Assembly: GCF_000820105.1 (NCBI RefSeq) | Contig: NZ_CDDB01000081.1 | Coordinates: forward strand, 1 to 38,184 | Direction of reading: 5' to 3' | Length of the DNA: 38,184 bases | DNA from: Aeromonas schubertii | GTDB taxonomy: Bacteria > Pseudomonadota > Gammaproteobacteria > Enterobacterales > Aeromonadaceae | Shown here: positions 8,065-16,707 of the stretch, piece by piece | How positions within the stretch are numbered: position 1 is the stretch's first letter | How the letters are laid out: each line of letters begins with the position of its first letter | Notes under the pieces: model-generated | Seen by the model: only the letters and a program-made list of their open reading frames with translations | What the model was told of the DNA's origin: nothing | Database searches by the model: none | Position numbers and translations under genes: made by a program

Positions 8065-10053
8065 GTGACCACCCTGATCCTTCCCGACTGGTTGCAACAG
8101 GTCTTCGACCAACTGCCTATCAGCCTCTTCTGCCGTGACCCAGAGGGACGCTATCTCTTCTGTAACCTCACCTTTGCCCGGCAGGCCGGTTTCGCCACTC
8201 CGGATGACCTGGTAGGACGCTACGATCACGAGCTGCCCTGGGGAGATCGCTACCGGGACGAGGATCGTCGGCTACTGGCCCACGGCGCCCCCTTGATCGG
8301 GCAGCAGACGCGTTGTCAGGAGGGTGGCCAAGAGTGCTGGATCAACAGCCACAAACTGCCTCTCTTCGGCGCACAGGGAGAGGCGTTGGCCGTGCTCGGC
8401 ATGGTGGAGGAGATCACTCACTTCAAGGGGGTTGAGGAGGCACTCTCTCTTCATCAGCACTTGCTGCGCAGGGTACTCGACGCCATACCGGATCTCATCA
8501 GCCTGACCCGGGAGGACGGCCAGCTACTGGAGTGCAACCACGCCCTGCTGCAGTTTCTCGGGGCTCGCCGCGAGGATCTCCCGCTCCCTCTGGCCGGACA
8601 TCCACTCCATGAGCTCCCCGCTGCCGAAGTCGAAATCTCCCTCAAGGATGCCGCCGGGCGCCTCCACCAACTGGCCGTGACCCGACTCTGCGTCCCCGGC
8701 CTGGGAGAGCCCGCCCTGCTGACCCTCTATCGGGACGTCACCGGACTGCGCTCGACCCAGAAGCAGCTCAAGCGCGCTCACCATTTCGACAGCCTGACCG
8801 GTTTGATGAAACTCTCGACCCTGCTCGAGCAGACCCAGCGTCTGCCACGTCAAGCGGTCGGCCTGGTGATGCTGGACGTTCAGCATTTTCGCGAGATCAA
8901 TGACCGCTTCGGTATTCGAGTGGCAGACCAGTTACTGAGCCAGATTGCCGTGCGCCTGCAGCAGTTGGCCCCCAGAGAGGCGTTGATCGGGCGTCTCGCC
9001 GCCGATGACTTCTGCCTGCTGCTGCCCTTGCACCATCTGACACTGCCTCTGGCCAGTTGGGTCAAGGCGCTCCACCGCCAGCTTCTCCCTCCCTATCAGG
9101 TACAGGATCACCTGATTCAGATTGAGTGCCATCTGGGTTATGCCGAAGGTGAGAGCAGTGAGGCCGAACTCCTGCTGGGACATGCGGAGGCGGCCCTGGC
9201 TCAGGCCAAGCGCGAGCGCATCACCTGCCACCCCTTCGATCCCCAGTTGGCCGCCCGCATCCGACGCAGCCGTCATCTGGAACAGGCCCTGCCCGTGGCC
9301 ATTCGTCAGGAGCGCCTGCATCTGGTCTATCAACCCATCATGGGCGCCCCCCGGGGAGAGCTGCTGGGCACAGAGGTGCTCTGCCGCTGGCACGATGACG
9401 AGCTGGGCCCCATCTCTCCCGATGAGTTCATCCCGCTGGCCGAATCAATGGGACTCATTGGGGTTCTTGGCTTGCAGGTAATGAGGCGAGCCTGCGCCCA
9501 GCTTGCCCGCTGGCAGCCGCATCACCCCGGGCTGCTGCTCTCGGTCAACCTCTCGCCGCTGCAGTTTCGCCACCCCGGACTCTGCCTTGAGCTATGCCGC
9601 ATCATCGATGAGTGCGGCCTCTCCACCGGGAGAGTGGAGCTGGAGATCACCGAGAGCGTCTTGATGGAAAATGCCGAGGAGATCGATAGCAATCTTCGTC
9701 AGTTGCTGGCCGCCGGCTTCTCCCTGGCCATCGACGACTTCGGCACCGGCTATTGCTCCCTCGCCTACCTCTCCCGCCTCAAGGTGCACAATCTGAAGCT
9801 GGATCGCAGCTTCATTCGCGAGCTGGAGAGCAATCCGACCACCACCGCCATCGTTCGCTCCGTGATAGGCCTGGCTCAGGAGCTGGGCATTCAGATCACC
9901 GCCGAGGGGGTCGAAACAGAGGCACAGCACGGCTGGTTGGTAGCTGCCGGCTGTCAACGGCTGCAGGGCTATCTGTTTAGCCCTCCCCTGCCTCCGATAC
10001 AGTTTGCCGAGCGCTTCCTGACGCTTGCGAAAAATCAAGAGGCCGCTCAATGA
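8065..10053 (+). CDS. PAS-PAS-degenerate GGDEF-EAL protein (c-di-GMP phosphodiesterase)
   Basis: About 662 residues from a GTG at 8065; the frame is open to a TTG at 7993, so the start is uncertain. Two PAS-like sensor domains (roughly 10-115 and 120-230) precede a GGDEF-type domain whose signature is AADDF (312-316) instead of GGDEF, so diguanylate cyclase activity is unlikely. The EAL domain (about 405-650) keeps its metal and catalytic motifs: EVL (437-439), SVNLSPLQF, EITES, DDFGTG (557-562), LKLDRSF, AEGVE and QGYLFSPP. The expected activity is hydrolysis of c-di-GMP to pGpG, with the GGDEF domain perhaps sensing GTP. No transmembrane segment is seen, so it should be cytoplasmic. The stop codon lies within the terminator hairpin shared with rraB. 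Confidence 0.92.
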   Translation: MTTLILPDWLQQVFDQLPISLFCRDPEGRYLFCNLTFARQAGFATPDDLVGRYDHELPWGDRYRDEDRRLLAHGAPLIGQQTRCQEGGQECWINSHKLPLFGAQGEALAVLGMVEEITHFKGVEEALSLHQHLLRRVLDAIPDLISLTREDGQLLECNHALLQFLGARREDLPLPLAGHPLHELPAAEVEISLKDAAGRLHQLAVTRLCVPGLGEPALLTLYRDVTGLRSTQKQLKRAHHFDSLTGLMKLSTLLEQTQRLPRQAVGLVMLDVQHFREINDRFGIRVADQLLSQIAVRLQQLAPREALIGRLAADDFCLLLPLHHLTLPLASWVKALHRQLLPPYQVQDHLIQIECHLGYAEGESSEAELLLGHAEAALAQAKRERITCHPFDPQLAARIRRSRHLEQALPVAIRQERLHLVYQPIMGAPRGELLGTEVLCRWHDDELGPISPDEFIPLAESMGLIGVLGLQVMRRACAQLARWQPHHPGLLLSVNLSPLQFRHPGLCLELCRIIDECGLSTGRVELEITESVLMENAEEIDSNLRQLLAAGFSLAIDDFGTGYCSLAYLSRLKVHNLKLDRSFIRELESNPTTTAIVRSVIGLAQELGIQITAEGVETEAQHGWLVAAGCQRLQGYLFSPPLPPIQFAERFLTLAKNQEAAQ

Positions 10054-10064
10054 GCGGCCTCTTG
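10031..10064 (-). terminator. Strong rho-independent terminator (rraB)
   Basis: A 14-base-pair perfect inverted repeat (10036-10049 / 10051-10064) overlaps the EAL gene stop. On the minus strand it is followed by ATTTTT, so it terminates rraB transcripts. The plus-strand T-run is weak. Confidence 0.85.
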
Positions 10065-10075
10065 GCAAGGATCTC

Positions 10076-10423
10076 TTACTCCTGGAAGTAGGTTCCCCAA
10101 CCGTCGTACTCCACACCATGCTTGGCGATGATGGGGAGCATGGCTTCCACATCGGCCATGATGGCGTCGGCATTGAGGGGCTTCTGGGTGATAGCATCGA
10201 AGCAGAGGATGGTGGCGCCGTCGTCCAGCTCCATCTCCTCGGCATCGGTCACCTCGTAACCGGCCTTGAACAGATCCACCGCGGCCTTCTCCAGACGGGC
10301 AAAGTCCTGACAGGCGAAGTGGTGCTCAATCTCGTACTCCGCGTCGGGATTGCTGCCATCGGCCAGCAGCTCGTCGATGATGGCGAGAGTCTCTTCACGC
10401 CACTCTTGCAGGTTGGTGCTCAT
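10076..10423 (-). CDS. rraB: Ribonuclease E inhibitor RraB
   Basis: A 115-residue acidic cytoplasmic protein that binds the C-terminal region of RNase E and modulates degradosome composition and mRNA decay. The sequence shows the family features: LADGSNPDAEYEIEHHF, FARLEKAAVDLFKAGYEV, and a C-terminal VEYDGWGTYF. The start ATG at 10423 has GGAGG seven bases upstream; the upstream in-frame extension to 10555 is GC-skewed intergenic DNA. It is convergent with the EAL gene and ends at a strong terminator. Confidence 0.93.
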   Translation of the reverse strand: MSTNLQEWREETLAIIDELLADGSNPDAEYEIEHHFACQDFARLEKAAVDLFKAGYEVTDAEEMELDDGATILCFDAITQKPLNADAIMADVEAMLPIIAKHGVEYDGWGTYFQE

Positions 10424-10733
10424 AACGCCTCCAGGGCAGGAAAGTTGGGCGCAAGGATAACGCGCCCCCCTCTTTGGCTCAATCGCTTCTCCCTCCCCCC
10501 GAATGGGGGAGAGAGAAAAAAAGCCAGATCGAAACCTTATTCCACAACAACCCATCCGACCAGTGGATCCAGATGCTCAGCCAGCGCTCAGTCGCAACAT
10601 ATCGTTAACTTTCAGGCTCAATACCACAGCATCCCCTGATGACAGCACGATGACAAGGGGCGCACGGGAGGTTATCAAGGGACGGCGAGCGAAGACTCGC
10701 ACCATATCCATCGTGTGAAGGAGCACATGAACG
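10424..10733. other. Gene-free region between rraB and the M6 protease gene
   Basis: 310 bases between divergent genes. It holds the rraB ribosome binding site, an imperfect GC-rich inverted repeat at about 10487-10515, and the protease leader with GAAGGAG at 10717-10723. I could not identify a convincing -35/-10 pair for the protease. No open frame with coding character was seen. Confidence 0.6.
10487..10515. repeat. CTCCC-type imperfect inverted repeat
   Basis: TTCTCCCTCCCCCC, GAAT, GGGGGAGAGAGAA form a near-perfect hairpin with one extra C. A-rich sequence follows on the plus strand, so it is not a terminator in either direction. Similar CCCTC...GAGGG palindromes are common interspersed elements in high-GC gammaproteobacteria; only one copy was noticed here. 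Confidence 0.45.
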
Positions 10734-12986
10734 ATGACAAGAAAAACAATAGTGAGCCTGGCAATAGGCTCCACCCTTATGATTGGAAGCCACGCATTTG
10801 CCGCCCCGGTTCACGGCCCCTTTGACGCCCCGTTGGCAGACGAGGAGAAGGTGCTGCAAATGCTGCGCGACAGTGGACGCATACCGGCACTGGCTACCCC
10901 GGAGGCGGAGCAGAACATCCTCTCCCGCTTCTATCGGGATAAAGCCAGCGCCTACAATGGTCACAGCGGCGATCTCGCCTTTCAGGAGTCCCGCATTCGC
11001 GCCAAAATCCTCAAGAAGGTGAAGCTCAACGGTACGGCGCGCCTGCGCGATCGTATCCCGACCCTGTTGCTCAAGGGGATCGAGAAGGAGCAGTGGAGCG
11101 GCGGCAAACGAACCGACCGCATCCTGGCCATCCTGATCGACTTCCCGGACTACCCGAAAAACAGCATCAAGCCTGACCAGACCAAGATGTACTACCCGGA
11201 CTATGCGCCGGAGCACTATCAGGATCTGCTCTTCTCCTCCAAGGGCTATGCCGGCCCGAGTGGCGAGAAGTTCATCTCCATGCGCCAGTTCTACGAGCAG
11301 CAGTCCGGCCAGAGTTATAGCGTGGCCGGTCAGGTCGCCGGCTGGTACACGGCGAGCCAGAATGCCGCCTATTACGGCAGCAACAAGAACCAGACTGCCG
11401 TCCGGGAGTTGGTGCGGGAAGCCCTCAACCAGGTGGCCAACGATCCCTCTATCGACCTGTCCGAGTTCGACCAGGAGGATCGCTACGATCTGGACGGAGA
11501 TGGCAACCGCAACGAGCCCGATGGCCTCATCGACCACCTGATGATCTTCCACTCCAGCATCGGGGAAGAAGCCGGTGGCGGCGATCTGGGTGAAGATGCC
11601 ATCTGGGCCCACCGCTGGAACCTCGGTAAGGTCTATCAGCTGCCGGGTACCAACTTCTCGGCCTATGACTACACCATCCAGCCCATCGATGCGGCGGCCG
11701 GCGTCTGCTCTCATGAGTACGGTCACGACCTGGGGCTGCCGGACGAGTACGACACCAAGTACACCGGCAAGGGTGAACCTATCGCCACCTGGTCCGTCAT
11801 GTCGTCGGGCTCCTGGGCCGGCGTCATCGGTGGCACCGAGCCGACCGGTTTCTCACCCTGGGCCAAAGAGTTCCTGCAAGCCTCTCTGGGCGGTAACTGG
11901 CAGCATGGCAGCAATGTTCACGTCGACGATCTCGGCGCCCGTGGCAACGTCTACATGCTGGATCAGGCCAACGACAAGGGGCGTAACGACGACGTGGTGC
12001 GTATCAATCTGCCCGCCAAAAAGGTGCCGCTCAATGCCCCCTACGCCGGCCAGTTCCAATACCATGGCGGCAAGGGCAACAACCTGGATAACCGGATGAG
12101 TGTATCGCTCGATCTCACCGGTCGCAGCCAGGCCACCCTCTCGTTCAAGACCTGGTACCAGATCGAGCAGGACTATGACTACGCCAGGGTGCTGGTCAAT
12201 GGCCAACCCATCACGGGTAACCTGACCACCAGCAACGATCCCAATGGCGTCGGTTTTGGCGCAGGTATCACAGGTAACTCGGATGGCTGGAGTGATGCCG
12301 AGTTTGACCTCACTCCCTGGGCCGGCCAGCGCATCGAGCTGACCCTGCAGTACCTGAGTGACGGTGGCGTGGCCGAGAAGGGCTTCTTCGTGGATGAGCT
12401 GACCGTCCAAGCCGACGGCGACCTGGTACTGAACGACGGAGCCGAGGGGACGAGTGCCTTCACCCTGGCCGGTTTCGCCCGGAATGACGGCAGCGAAGCC
12501 AAGGAGCACTATTACCTGGCCGAATGGCGTAATCACGCCGGTGTCGACAAGGGACTGGCCCACATCAACGTTGCCGGACAGATGATGCGCTACGAGCCGG
12601 GCATGCTGCTCTGGTACGTGGATGGCAGCCAGGAGAATAACTGGGTCGGGGTCCATCCCGGTGAAGGCTTCCTCGGCGTAGTCGATGCGGATCAACACAC
12701 CCTGAAATGGAGCGACGGCGCCGTCGCCAGTACCCGTTACCAGATCCACGATGCCACCTTCAGCCTGGGCTTCCAACGCCCGCTGGAGATCAAACACTCG
12801 AGCGGGTCTTTCCTGCGGGATCTGTGGCTGGCTCCGCGTCGGGTCTTCAAGGACAGCAAGCGCTACATCAGCGACGACATTCCCGATGCGGGCCGCAAGT
12901 TGCCCGAATACGGACTGAAGATCCAGGTCACGGGCCAGGCTCGCAACATGACCACGGGTCGCATCATCATCAGCCAGCATCCCTGA
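10734..12986 (+). CDS. Secreted M6-family metalloprotease (PrtV/immune inhibitor A type)
   Basis: A 750-residue protein with an N-terminal signal peptide (cleavage probably after SHAFA, about residue 23). A propeptide with the ALATPEAEQNILSRF region follows. The catalytic domain carries the zinc motif HEYGH at 327-331, extended by Gly334 and Asp337 (HExxHxxGxxD), characteristic of M6 peptidases such as Bacillus InhA and Vibrio PrtV. An upstream DLDGDGNRNEPDG segment (from about residue 252) is a likely calcium site. The C-terminal half contains a beta-sandwich carbohydrate/MAM-like domain of the type found in InhA (LSFKTWYQIEQDYDYARVLV, FVDELTVQADGD). These enzymes are secreted and damage host proteins. 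The ATG at 10734 has GAAGGAG about ten bases upstream; an ATG at 10727 is out of frame. A terminator follows at 13017-13053. Confidence 0.92.
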   Translation: MTRKTIVSLAIGSTLMIGSHAFAAPVHGPFDAPLADEEKVLQMLRDSGRIPALATPEAEQNILSRFYRDKASAYNGHSGDLAFQESRIRAKILKKVKLNGTARLRDRIPTLLLKGIEKEQWSGGKRTDRILAILIDFPDYPKNSIKPDQTKMYYPDYAPEHYQDLLFSSKGYAGPSGEKFISMRQFYEQQSGQSYSVAGQVAGWYTASQNAAYYGSNKNQTAVRELVREALNQVANDPSIDLSEFDQEDRYDLDGDGNRNEPDGLIDHLMIFHSSIGEEAGGGDLGEDAIWAHRWNLGKVYQLPGTNFSAYDYTIQPIDAAAGVCSHEYGHDLGLPDEYDTKYTGKGEPIATWSVMSSGSWAGVIGGTEPTGFSPWAKEFLQASLGGNWQHGSNVHVDDLGARGNVYMLDQANDKGRNDDVVRINLPAKKVPLNAPYAGQFQYHGGKGNNLDNRMSVSLDLTGRSQATLSFKTWYQIEQDYDYARVLVNGQPITGNLTTSNDPNGVGFGAGITGNSDGWSDAEFDLTPWAGQRIELTLQYLSDGGVAEKGFFVDELTVQADGDLVLNDGAEGTSAFTLAGFARNDGSEAKEHYYLAEWRNHAGVDKGLAHINVAGQMMRYEPGMLLWYVDGSQENNWVGVHPGEGFLGVVDADQHTLKWSDGAVASTRYQIHDATFSLGFQRPLEIKHSSGSFLRDLWLAPRRVFKDSKRYISDDIPDAGRKLPEYGLKIQVTGQARNMTTGRIIISQHP

Positions 12987-13016
12987 TAGTCACCCTCTGC
13001 CGACACGGCAGAATAT

Positions 13017-13053
13017 AAAAAAATCCGAAACCCGGAGACGGGTTTCGGATTTT
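13017..13053. terminator. Bidirectional rho-independent terminator
   Basis: A 13-base-pair stem (13021-13033 / 13040-13052) with loop GGAGAC. An A-run precedes and a T-run overlaps the end of the stem, so it can serve both the protease gene and the convergent lipoprotein gene. Confidence 0.85.
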
Positions 13054-13097
13054 CTATGTCAATTCGGCGTCCCGAGACGCCAAACCGATCTCGGTGC

Positions 13098-13358
13098 TTA
13101 CTTCTTGCTCTCTTCGGCAGCCTTCTCGACGGTCGCGGCGGCATCGCTCACGGCGGCGGCTTCGGTCTTGGCGGCATCGGCGGCCTGCTCAACCTTCTCG
13201 GCGGCCTTGTCGGCAGCCTGCTCAACGGTCGCAGCAGCATCGCTCACGGCGGCAGCGGCGGCTTGAGCCGGCTCGGCGGCAGGGGCCTTGGCCTCTTCTT
13301 TTTGGCCACAAGCGGTCAACATCAAACCCAGGATACCGGCTACCAGTACTTTGTTCAT
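13098..13358 (-). CDS. Small Ala-rich lipoprotein with internal repeat
   Basis: An 86-residue protein with a signal sequence ending in the lipobox LTAC (Cys17). The mature part is almost entirely Ala, Glu, Lys, Asp and Val in a heptad-like pattern suggesting a single long helix or coiled coil. The block AAAVSDAAATVEQAA (35-49) recurs as AAAVSDAAATVEKAA (67-81), a 32-residue period. This looks like a small Lpp-like envelope lipoprotein, but it is not Lpp (the sequence differs and the C-terminus is ESKK). The ATG at 13358 has GAGGA about eight bases upstream. A probable promoter lies at 13441-13468. It is convergent with the M6 protease gene. Function unknown. Confidence 0.82.
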   Translation of the reverse strand: MNKVLVAGILGLMLTACGQKEEAKAPAAEPAQAAAAAVSDAAATVEQAADKAAEKVEQAADAAKTEAAAVSDAAATVEKAAEESKK

Positions 13359-13440
13359 CAGTCATTCCTCGAAGACAGGTTGAGAGATGGTCGGCACCAT
13401 CCCTGTGCGCCGGATCACATTCCGGCCTGACACGGCGCGC

Positions 13441-13468
13441 ACTATATCCCTATGGAACCGGAAGTAAA
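13441..13468 (-). promoter_or_regulatory. Probable promoter of the Ala-rich lipoprotein gene
   Basis: Minus strand: -35 TTTACT (13463-13468), 16-base spacer, -10 TATAGT (13441-13446), then GCGCGCC. The leader of about 80 bases contains a GCCGGAATGTGATCCGGC inverted repeat. Confidence 0.5.
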
Positions 13469-13638
13469 ACGTGTCTTTCAATGAGATTTTTTTCTTCGGT
13501 GGATGAAAGATGGCTATATTTGCATGCGTTGTAGGATCTTCCACTAATCTGGCGTTATTTACGCCCCAGATGGCTCATTATTTCATCTGCCGAGCAACAA
13601 CTCCCCTCACAGCAACAAATTGCCCAAGGGTGATGAGT

Positions 13639-14682
13639 TCAGACAGAAGCTGACCCGCAGGGCAGGCGCAACCCCTGCCCGGCGCTGTCACGAGCCAGGG
13701 CCAGCAGGGCCATCACCCGCAGCGCCTCGCCAGCCGGCACCGGGTTGGCCCCCTCCCCCTGCACCGCGCGGGCAACGGCCGGATAGTAACTGGCGTAGGC
13801 CCCTGCCTCGGGGGCAATGGTCACCTCACCGATCTGCTCCTCCTGTCGGGTGTAGAGCCTCCCCCGGGATTCCCCCTCGCCCCAGCCAGGCTGGCCGGGC
13901 AAGAGCCCGGCCTTAAGCCAGCTCTCCTGTTGATCCAGACCCGACTTGACATAGCTGGCACGGGTACCGTGTACCGTGAAGCGCTGCACCGCATGGGAGA
14001 CCAGGGAGCCGGCACGCAGCAGCACCCGACACCGGCCATAGCCCAGGATCACCTCGAAGTAGTCATCGCTCATGGCGCCTTCGCGCTGGCCGGCGATGTC
14101 CGCCTGCAACCAGTCTGGCTCGCCAAACAGCTGCAATACCTGATCGAGCAGATGCGGGCCAAGATCGAACCAGAGCCCGGCACCGGGCCCACTCCCTTCG
14201 CGCCAACGCTGACGCACCGTGGGGCGGAAGCGATCGAAGCGACTCTCCAGCACCCTCACCTCGCCAAGCAGCCCCTCATTGATGAGACGGCGCAGGGTCA
14301 GGAAGTCGGCGTCCCAGCGGCGGTTGTGAAAGATGCTGAGCAGTAGTCCCTGCGTCTCGGCCAGGGCGATCAGCGACTCGGCCTCACGGGTATCGAGGGC
14401 AAACGGCTTGTCGATGACCACATGCTTGCCGGCCAACAGGGCCTGCCGCGCCAACGGGGCATGGGTGTCGTTCGGCGTGGCGATAACCACCAGCGCAATC
14501 TCGGGGTCAACCAGCATGGTGGCCATGTCACACACCCGTACTCCGGGCAGGTCGGCATGCACCTTGTCAGCATCCCGGCTGACCACAGTGGTGAACCTTA
14601 TGCCCTCGGCGCTGCGCAGCAGCGGGGCGTGGAAGGTCTTGCCGGCATAGCCATAGCCGACCAGAGCGGTATTCAGCGCCAT
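13639..14682 (-). CDS. Gfo/Idh/MocA-family oxidoreductase (YdgJ-like)
   Basis: 347 residues from the ATG at 14682, which has GAGAGGAG about six bases upstream; a GTG one codon earlier is also in frame. The N-terminal Rossmann domain has GYGYAGKTFHAPLL. The EKP-type motif is KHVVIDKPFA, with the active-site Lys, and HNRRWDADFLTL and GLWFDLGPHLLDQ follow. This pattern is that of E. coli YdgJ, an NAD(P)-dependent sugar or polyol dehydrogenase-like protein whose substrate is not known. Its start lies 14 bases after the stop of the upstream MFS transporter gene on the same strand, so the two are probably cotranscribed. Confidence 0.88.
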   Translation of the reverse strand: MALNTALVGYGYAGKTFHAPLLRSAEGIRFTTVVSRDADKVHADLPGVRVCDMATMLVDPEIALVVIATPNDTHAPLARQALLAGKHVVIDKPFALDTREAESLIALAETQGLLLSIFHNRRWDADFLTLRRLINEGLLGEVRVLESRFDRFRPTVRQRWREGSGPGAGLWFDLGPHLLDQVLQLFGEPDWLQADIAGQREGAMSDDYFEVILGYGRCRVLLRAGSLVSHAVQRFTVHGTRASYVKSGLDQQESWLKAGLLPGQPGWGEGESRGRLYTRQEEQIGEVTIAPEAGAYASYYPAVARAVQGEGANPVPAGEALRVMALLALARDSAGQGLRLPCGSASV

Positions 14683-14696
14683 CACGAACTCCTCTC

Positions 14697-15866
14697 TCAG
14701 ACTCCGGTATCACACAGGCGGCGGCCACGTCGAGTCAGTAGCAACAACAGGGGCGGCAACATCAGCCACATGTGCATCTCAAGCTGCTGCATGGACGAGG
14801 TGGCAAGCGCCCCCGTGACCCCGACCAGGGCTCCGGCACCGCTCATCTGCAGCAGGCCAAGCAGGGCGGCAGCGGTGCCGGCACAGTGGCCGAACGGTGC
14901 CAGGGCCATGCCGGCAGCCGAGCCCATCACCATGGCAAAGCCAATACTGGAGAGGAAGACGGGCCCCATCATGGCGAGCGGCGTCTCGACACCGCGCAGC
15001 CAGGTCAGCAGCAGTGCCGACGAGGATATCACGAGCAGACCGGCACGCAGGGTTCGACGCGGCCCAAAACGGCCGATGAGGCGCGGCGCCATGAAGCAGG
15101 CGATGATGTTGAGGGCGGCGTTGGCGGTAAACCAGTGGCTAAAGCCATTCATGTCCAGTCCCAACTTGACCATCAGTTGCACCGGAGCTGCCGTGACGTA
15201 GGCGAGGATGACCGCCATCGCCAACATACACAGTGAGGCATTGAACAGGAATCTGCTGTCTCCCAGCACCGGGCGATACCGTTCCCAGGCGATCAATGGC
15301 CCCTCGCTGCGGGTCTCGGCCGGGCGGGTCTCGGGCATGGTGAACCAGAGCCAGCTGCCGACGATCGCGGCATAGCCGGCCATAAACCAGAAGTTGGCCT
15401 CCCAGGCGAAGCGGGCGGTAAGCCAGCCACCGAGCAGAGGCGCAAGCGCCGGAATAAAGCAGATGGCACCGTTCAGGTAGGAGATCATCTGGCCACTCTT
15501 TTTCGGGCCATAGCTGTCACGAACCACAGAGAAGGCGGCCACCGAGGTGGCGCAGGCTCCCAGGCCTTGCAACACCCGAGCCATCATCAGGGCGCCCAGA
15601 CTGCTGGCAAAGCCCGCCAGCACGGCGCTGGCACAATAGAGCAGGATACCGCACAGGGCCACCGGTCGACGCCCGTGGCGGTCGGCCAGCGGGCCGGCCA
15701 ACAACTGGCCCACTCCCATGCTGGACAGGAACCAGGTGATGGTGCCCTGCATCCACTCCACCGGTGCGCCGAGAGACTCGGCCATCTGGGGAATAGCAGG
15801 CAAGTAGATATCGATGGCCAGAGGACTGAACAACACCAGCAGCACCAAAAGAGACAGCAATCCCAT
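14697..15866 (-). CDS. Bcr/CflA-family multidrug efflux MFS transporter
   Basis: A 389-residue membrane protein with 12 predicted transmembrane segments. The first helix ends in the SPLAIDIYLPAIPQMA motif typical of Bcr/CflA drug exporters. The loop 2-3 MFS signature is GPLADRHGRRPV, and the motif C region in helix 5 is GAICFIPALAPLLGG. The ATG at 15866 has AAGGAGG about eight bases upstream; a TTG two codons earlier is less likely. Substrate cannot be predicted. Its partner downstream is the YdgJ-like oxidoreductase. It is divergent from the PphA-like phosphatase gene. Confidence 0.88.
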   Translation of the reverse strand: MGLLSLLVLLVLFSPLAIDIYLPAIPQMAESLGAPVEWMQGTITWFLSSMGVGQLLAGPLADRHGRRPVALCGILLYCASAVLAGFASSLGALMMARVLQGLGACATSVAAFSVVRDSYGPKKSGQMISYLNGAICFIPALAPLLGGWLTARFAWEANFWFMAGYAAIVGSWLWFTMPETRPAETRSEGPLIAWERYRPVLGDSRFLFNASLCMLAMAVILAYVTAAPVQLMVKLGLDMNGFSHWFTANAALNIIACFMAPRLIGRFGPRRTLRAGLLVISSSALLLTWLRGVETPLAMMGPVFLSSIGFAMVMGSAAGMALAPFGHCAGTAAALLGLLQMSGAGALVGVTGALATSSMQQLEMHMWLMLPPLLLLLTRRGRRLCDTGV

Positions 15867-16002
15867 CTTCAATCCCTCCTTCTTGACCCATGAGTGAAAG
15901 TCGGCGCAGTCTACGGGCTCAATGACATGAATGGAAATGGCATTTGTTCACCACTGTTATTCCGAAAGGGAAATACTGCAATCGTTTGCACCGGAGCCAT
16001 CG

Positions 16003-16707
16003 TTGACAGAACCCAATCATCCCCACCAAACCCTGAAGGTCGATGGCAGAGCCTGGTTCATGGGAGACCTGCACGGCTGTTTCTCCCTGCTTCGCGAGAA
16101 GCTGGCCGATGCCGGGTTCAATCCTGGGCGGGGGGACATGCTCATCGGCGTGGGGGACCTCATCGACCGGGGCCCCGATAGCCTCGCCTGCCTCTCTCTG
16201 CTCGAGCGCCCCTGGTTTCGCACCGTCTTGGGTAATCACGAAGCCATGATGCTGGGGGCACTGCAGGGCAGTGAAGAGGAGTGGCTACGCTGGCGACGGA
16301 ATGGGGGGGAGTGGTTCGATCGACTGAATGCCGAACAGCAGCAGCAAGCCAGGCGTTTCCTGCCACGCCTCGCAGCCCTGCCTCTTGCACTGACGGTCGA
16401 GACCTCGAGGGGGGCCCACATTGGTGTGGTACATGCAGACCCGGGCAGCAGCGACTGGAACGACCTCGACGAGACATTCTGCCTGCAGCACAGGCGGACC
16501 CTGCTCTGGGAGCGGGGCCGCCTGATGGGATGGCAACTGGGGGGACAACATCCGGAGGAGGTGAGCGGCATCGACCGGGTGGTGATGGGCCACACTCCTC
16601 TGCGCGATAGCCGCTGGCTGCGCCTTGGCAACCTGTGCTGGCTCGATACCGGCGCCACCTACAACGGTGAGCTCACCCTGGTGAGTGACCTTACCCTGCT
16701 TGGCTGA
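16003..16707 (+). CDS. PphA-like serine/threonine protein phosphatase
   Basis: A calcineurin-type metallophosphoesterase with GDLHG (about 21-25), [12 protein letters not shown], a HAD motif and MGHTPLR, matching E. coli PphA/PphB (Mn-dependent Ser/Thr and Tyr phosphatases). The frame opens at an ATG at 15931, but I prefer a TTG at 16003. CGGAG lies six bases upstream of it. The 24 preceding codons are unlike the gene (many A/T-ending codons and rare AGG and ATA). The shorter 234-residue product matches PphA in the distance to GDxHG. If 15931 is used the product has 258 residues. The 3' end overlaps the convergent chemoreceptor gene by 17 bases. Confidence 0.85.
   Translation: MTEPNHPHQTLKVDGRAWFMGDLHGCFSLLREKLADAGFNPGRGDMLIGVGDLIDRGPDSLACLSLLERPWFRTVLGNHEAMMLGALQGSEEEWLRWRRNGGEWFDRLNAEQQQQARRFLPRLAALPLALTVETSRGAHIGVVHADPGSSDWNDLDETFCLQHRRTLLWERGRLMGWQLGGQHPEEVSGIDRVVMGHTPLRDSRWLRLGNLCWLDTGATYNGELTLVSDLTLLG

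Noticed and set aside
10727-10733. ATG at 10727 as the start of the M6 protease gene
   Set aside because: It is out of frame with the protease; only the ATG at 10734 yields a signal peptide followed by the catalytic domain.
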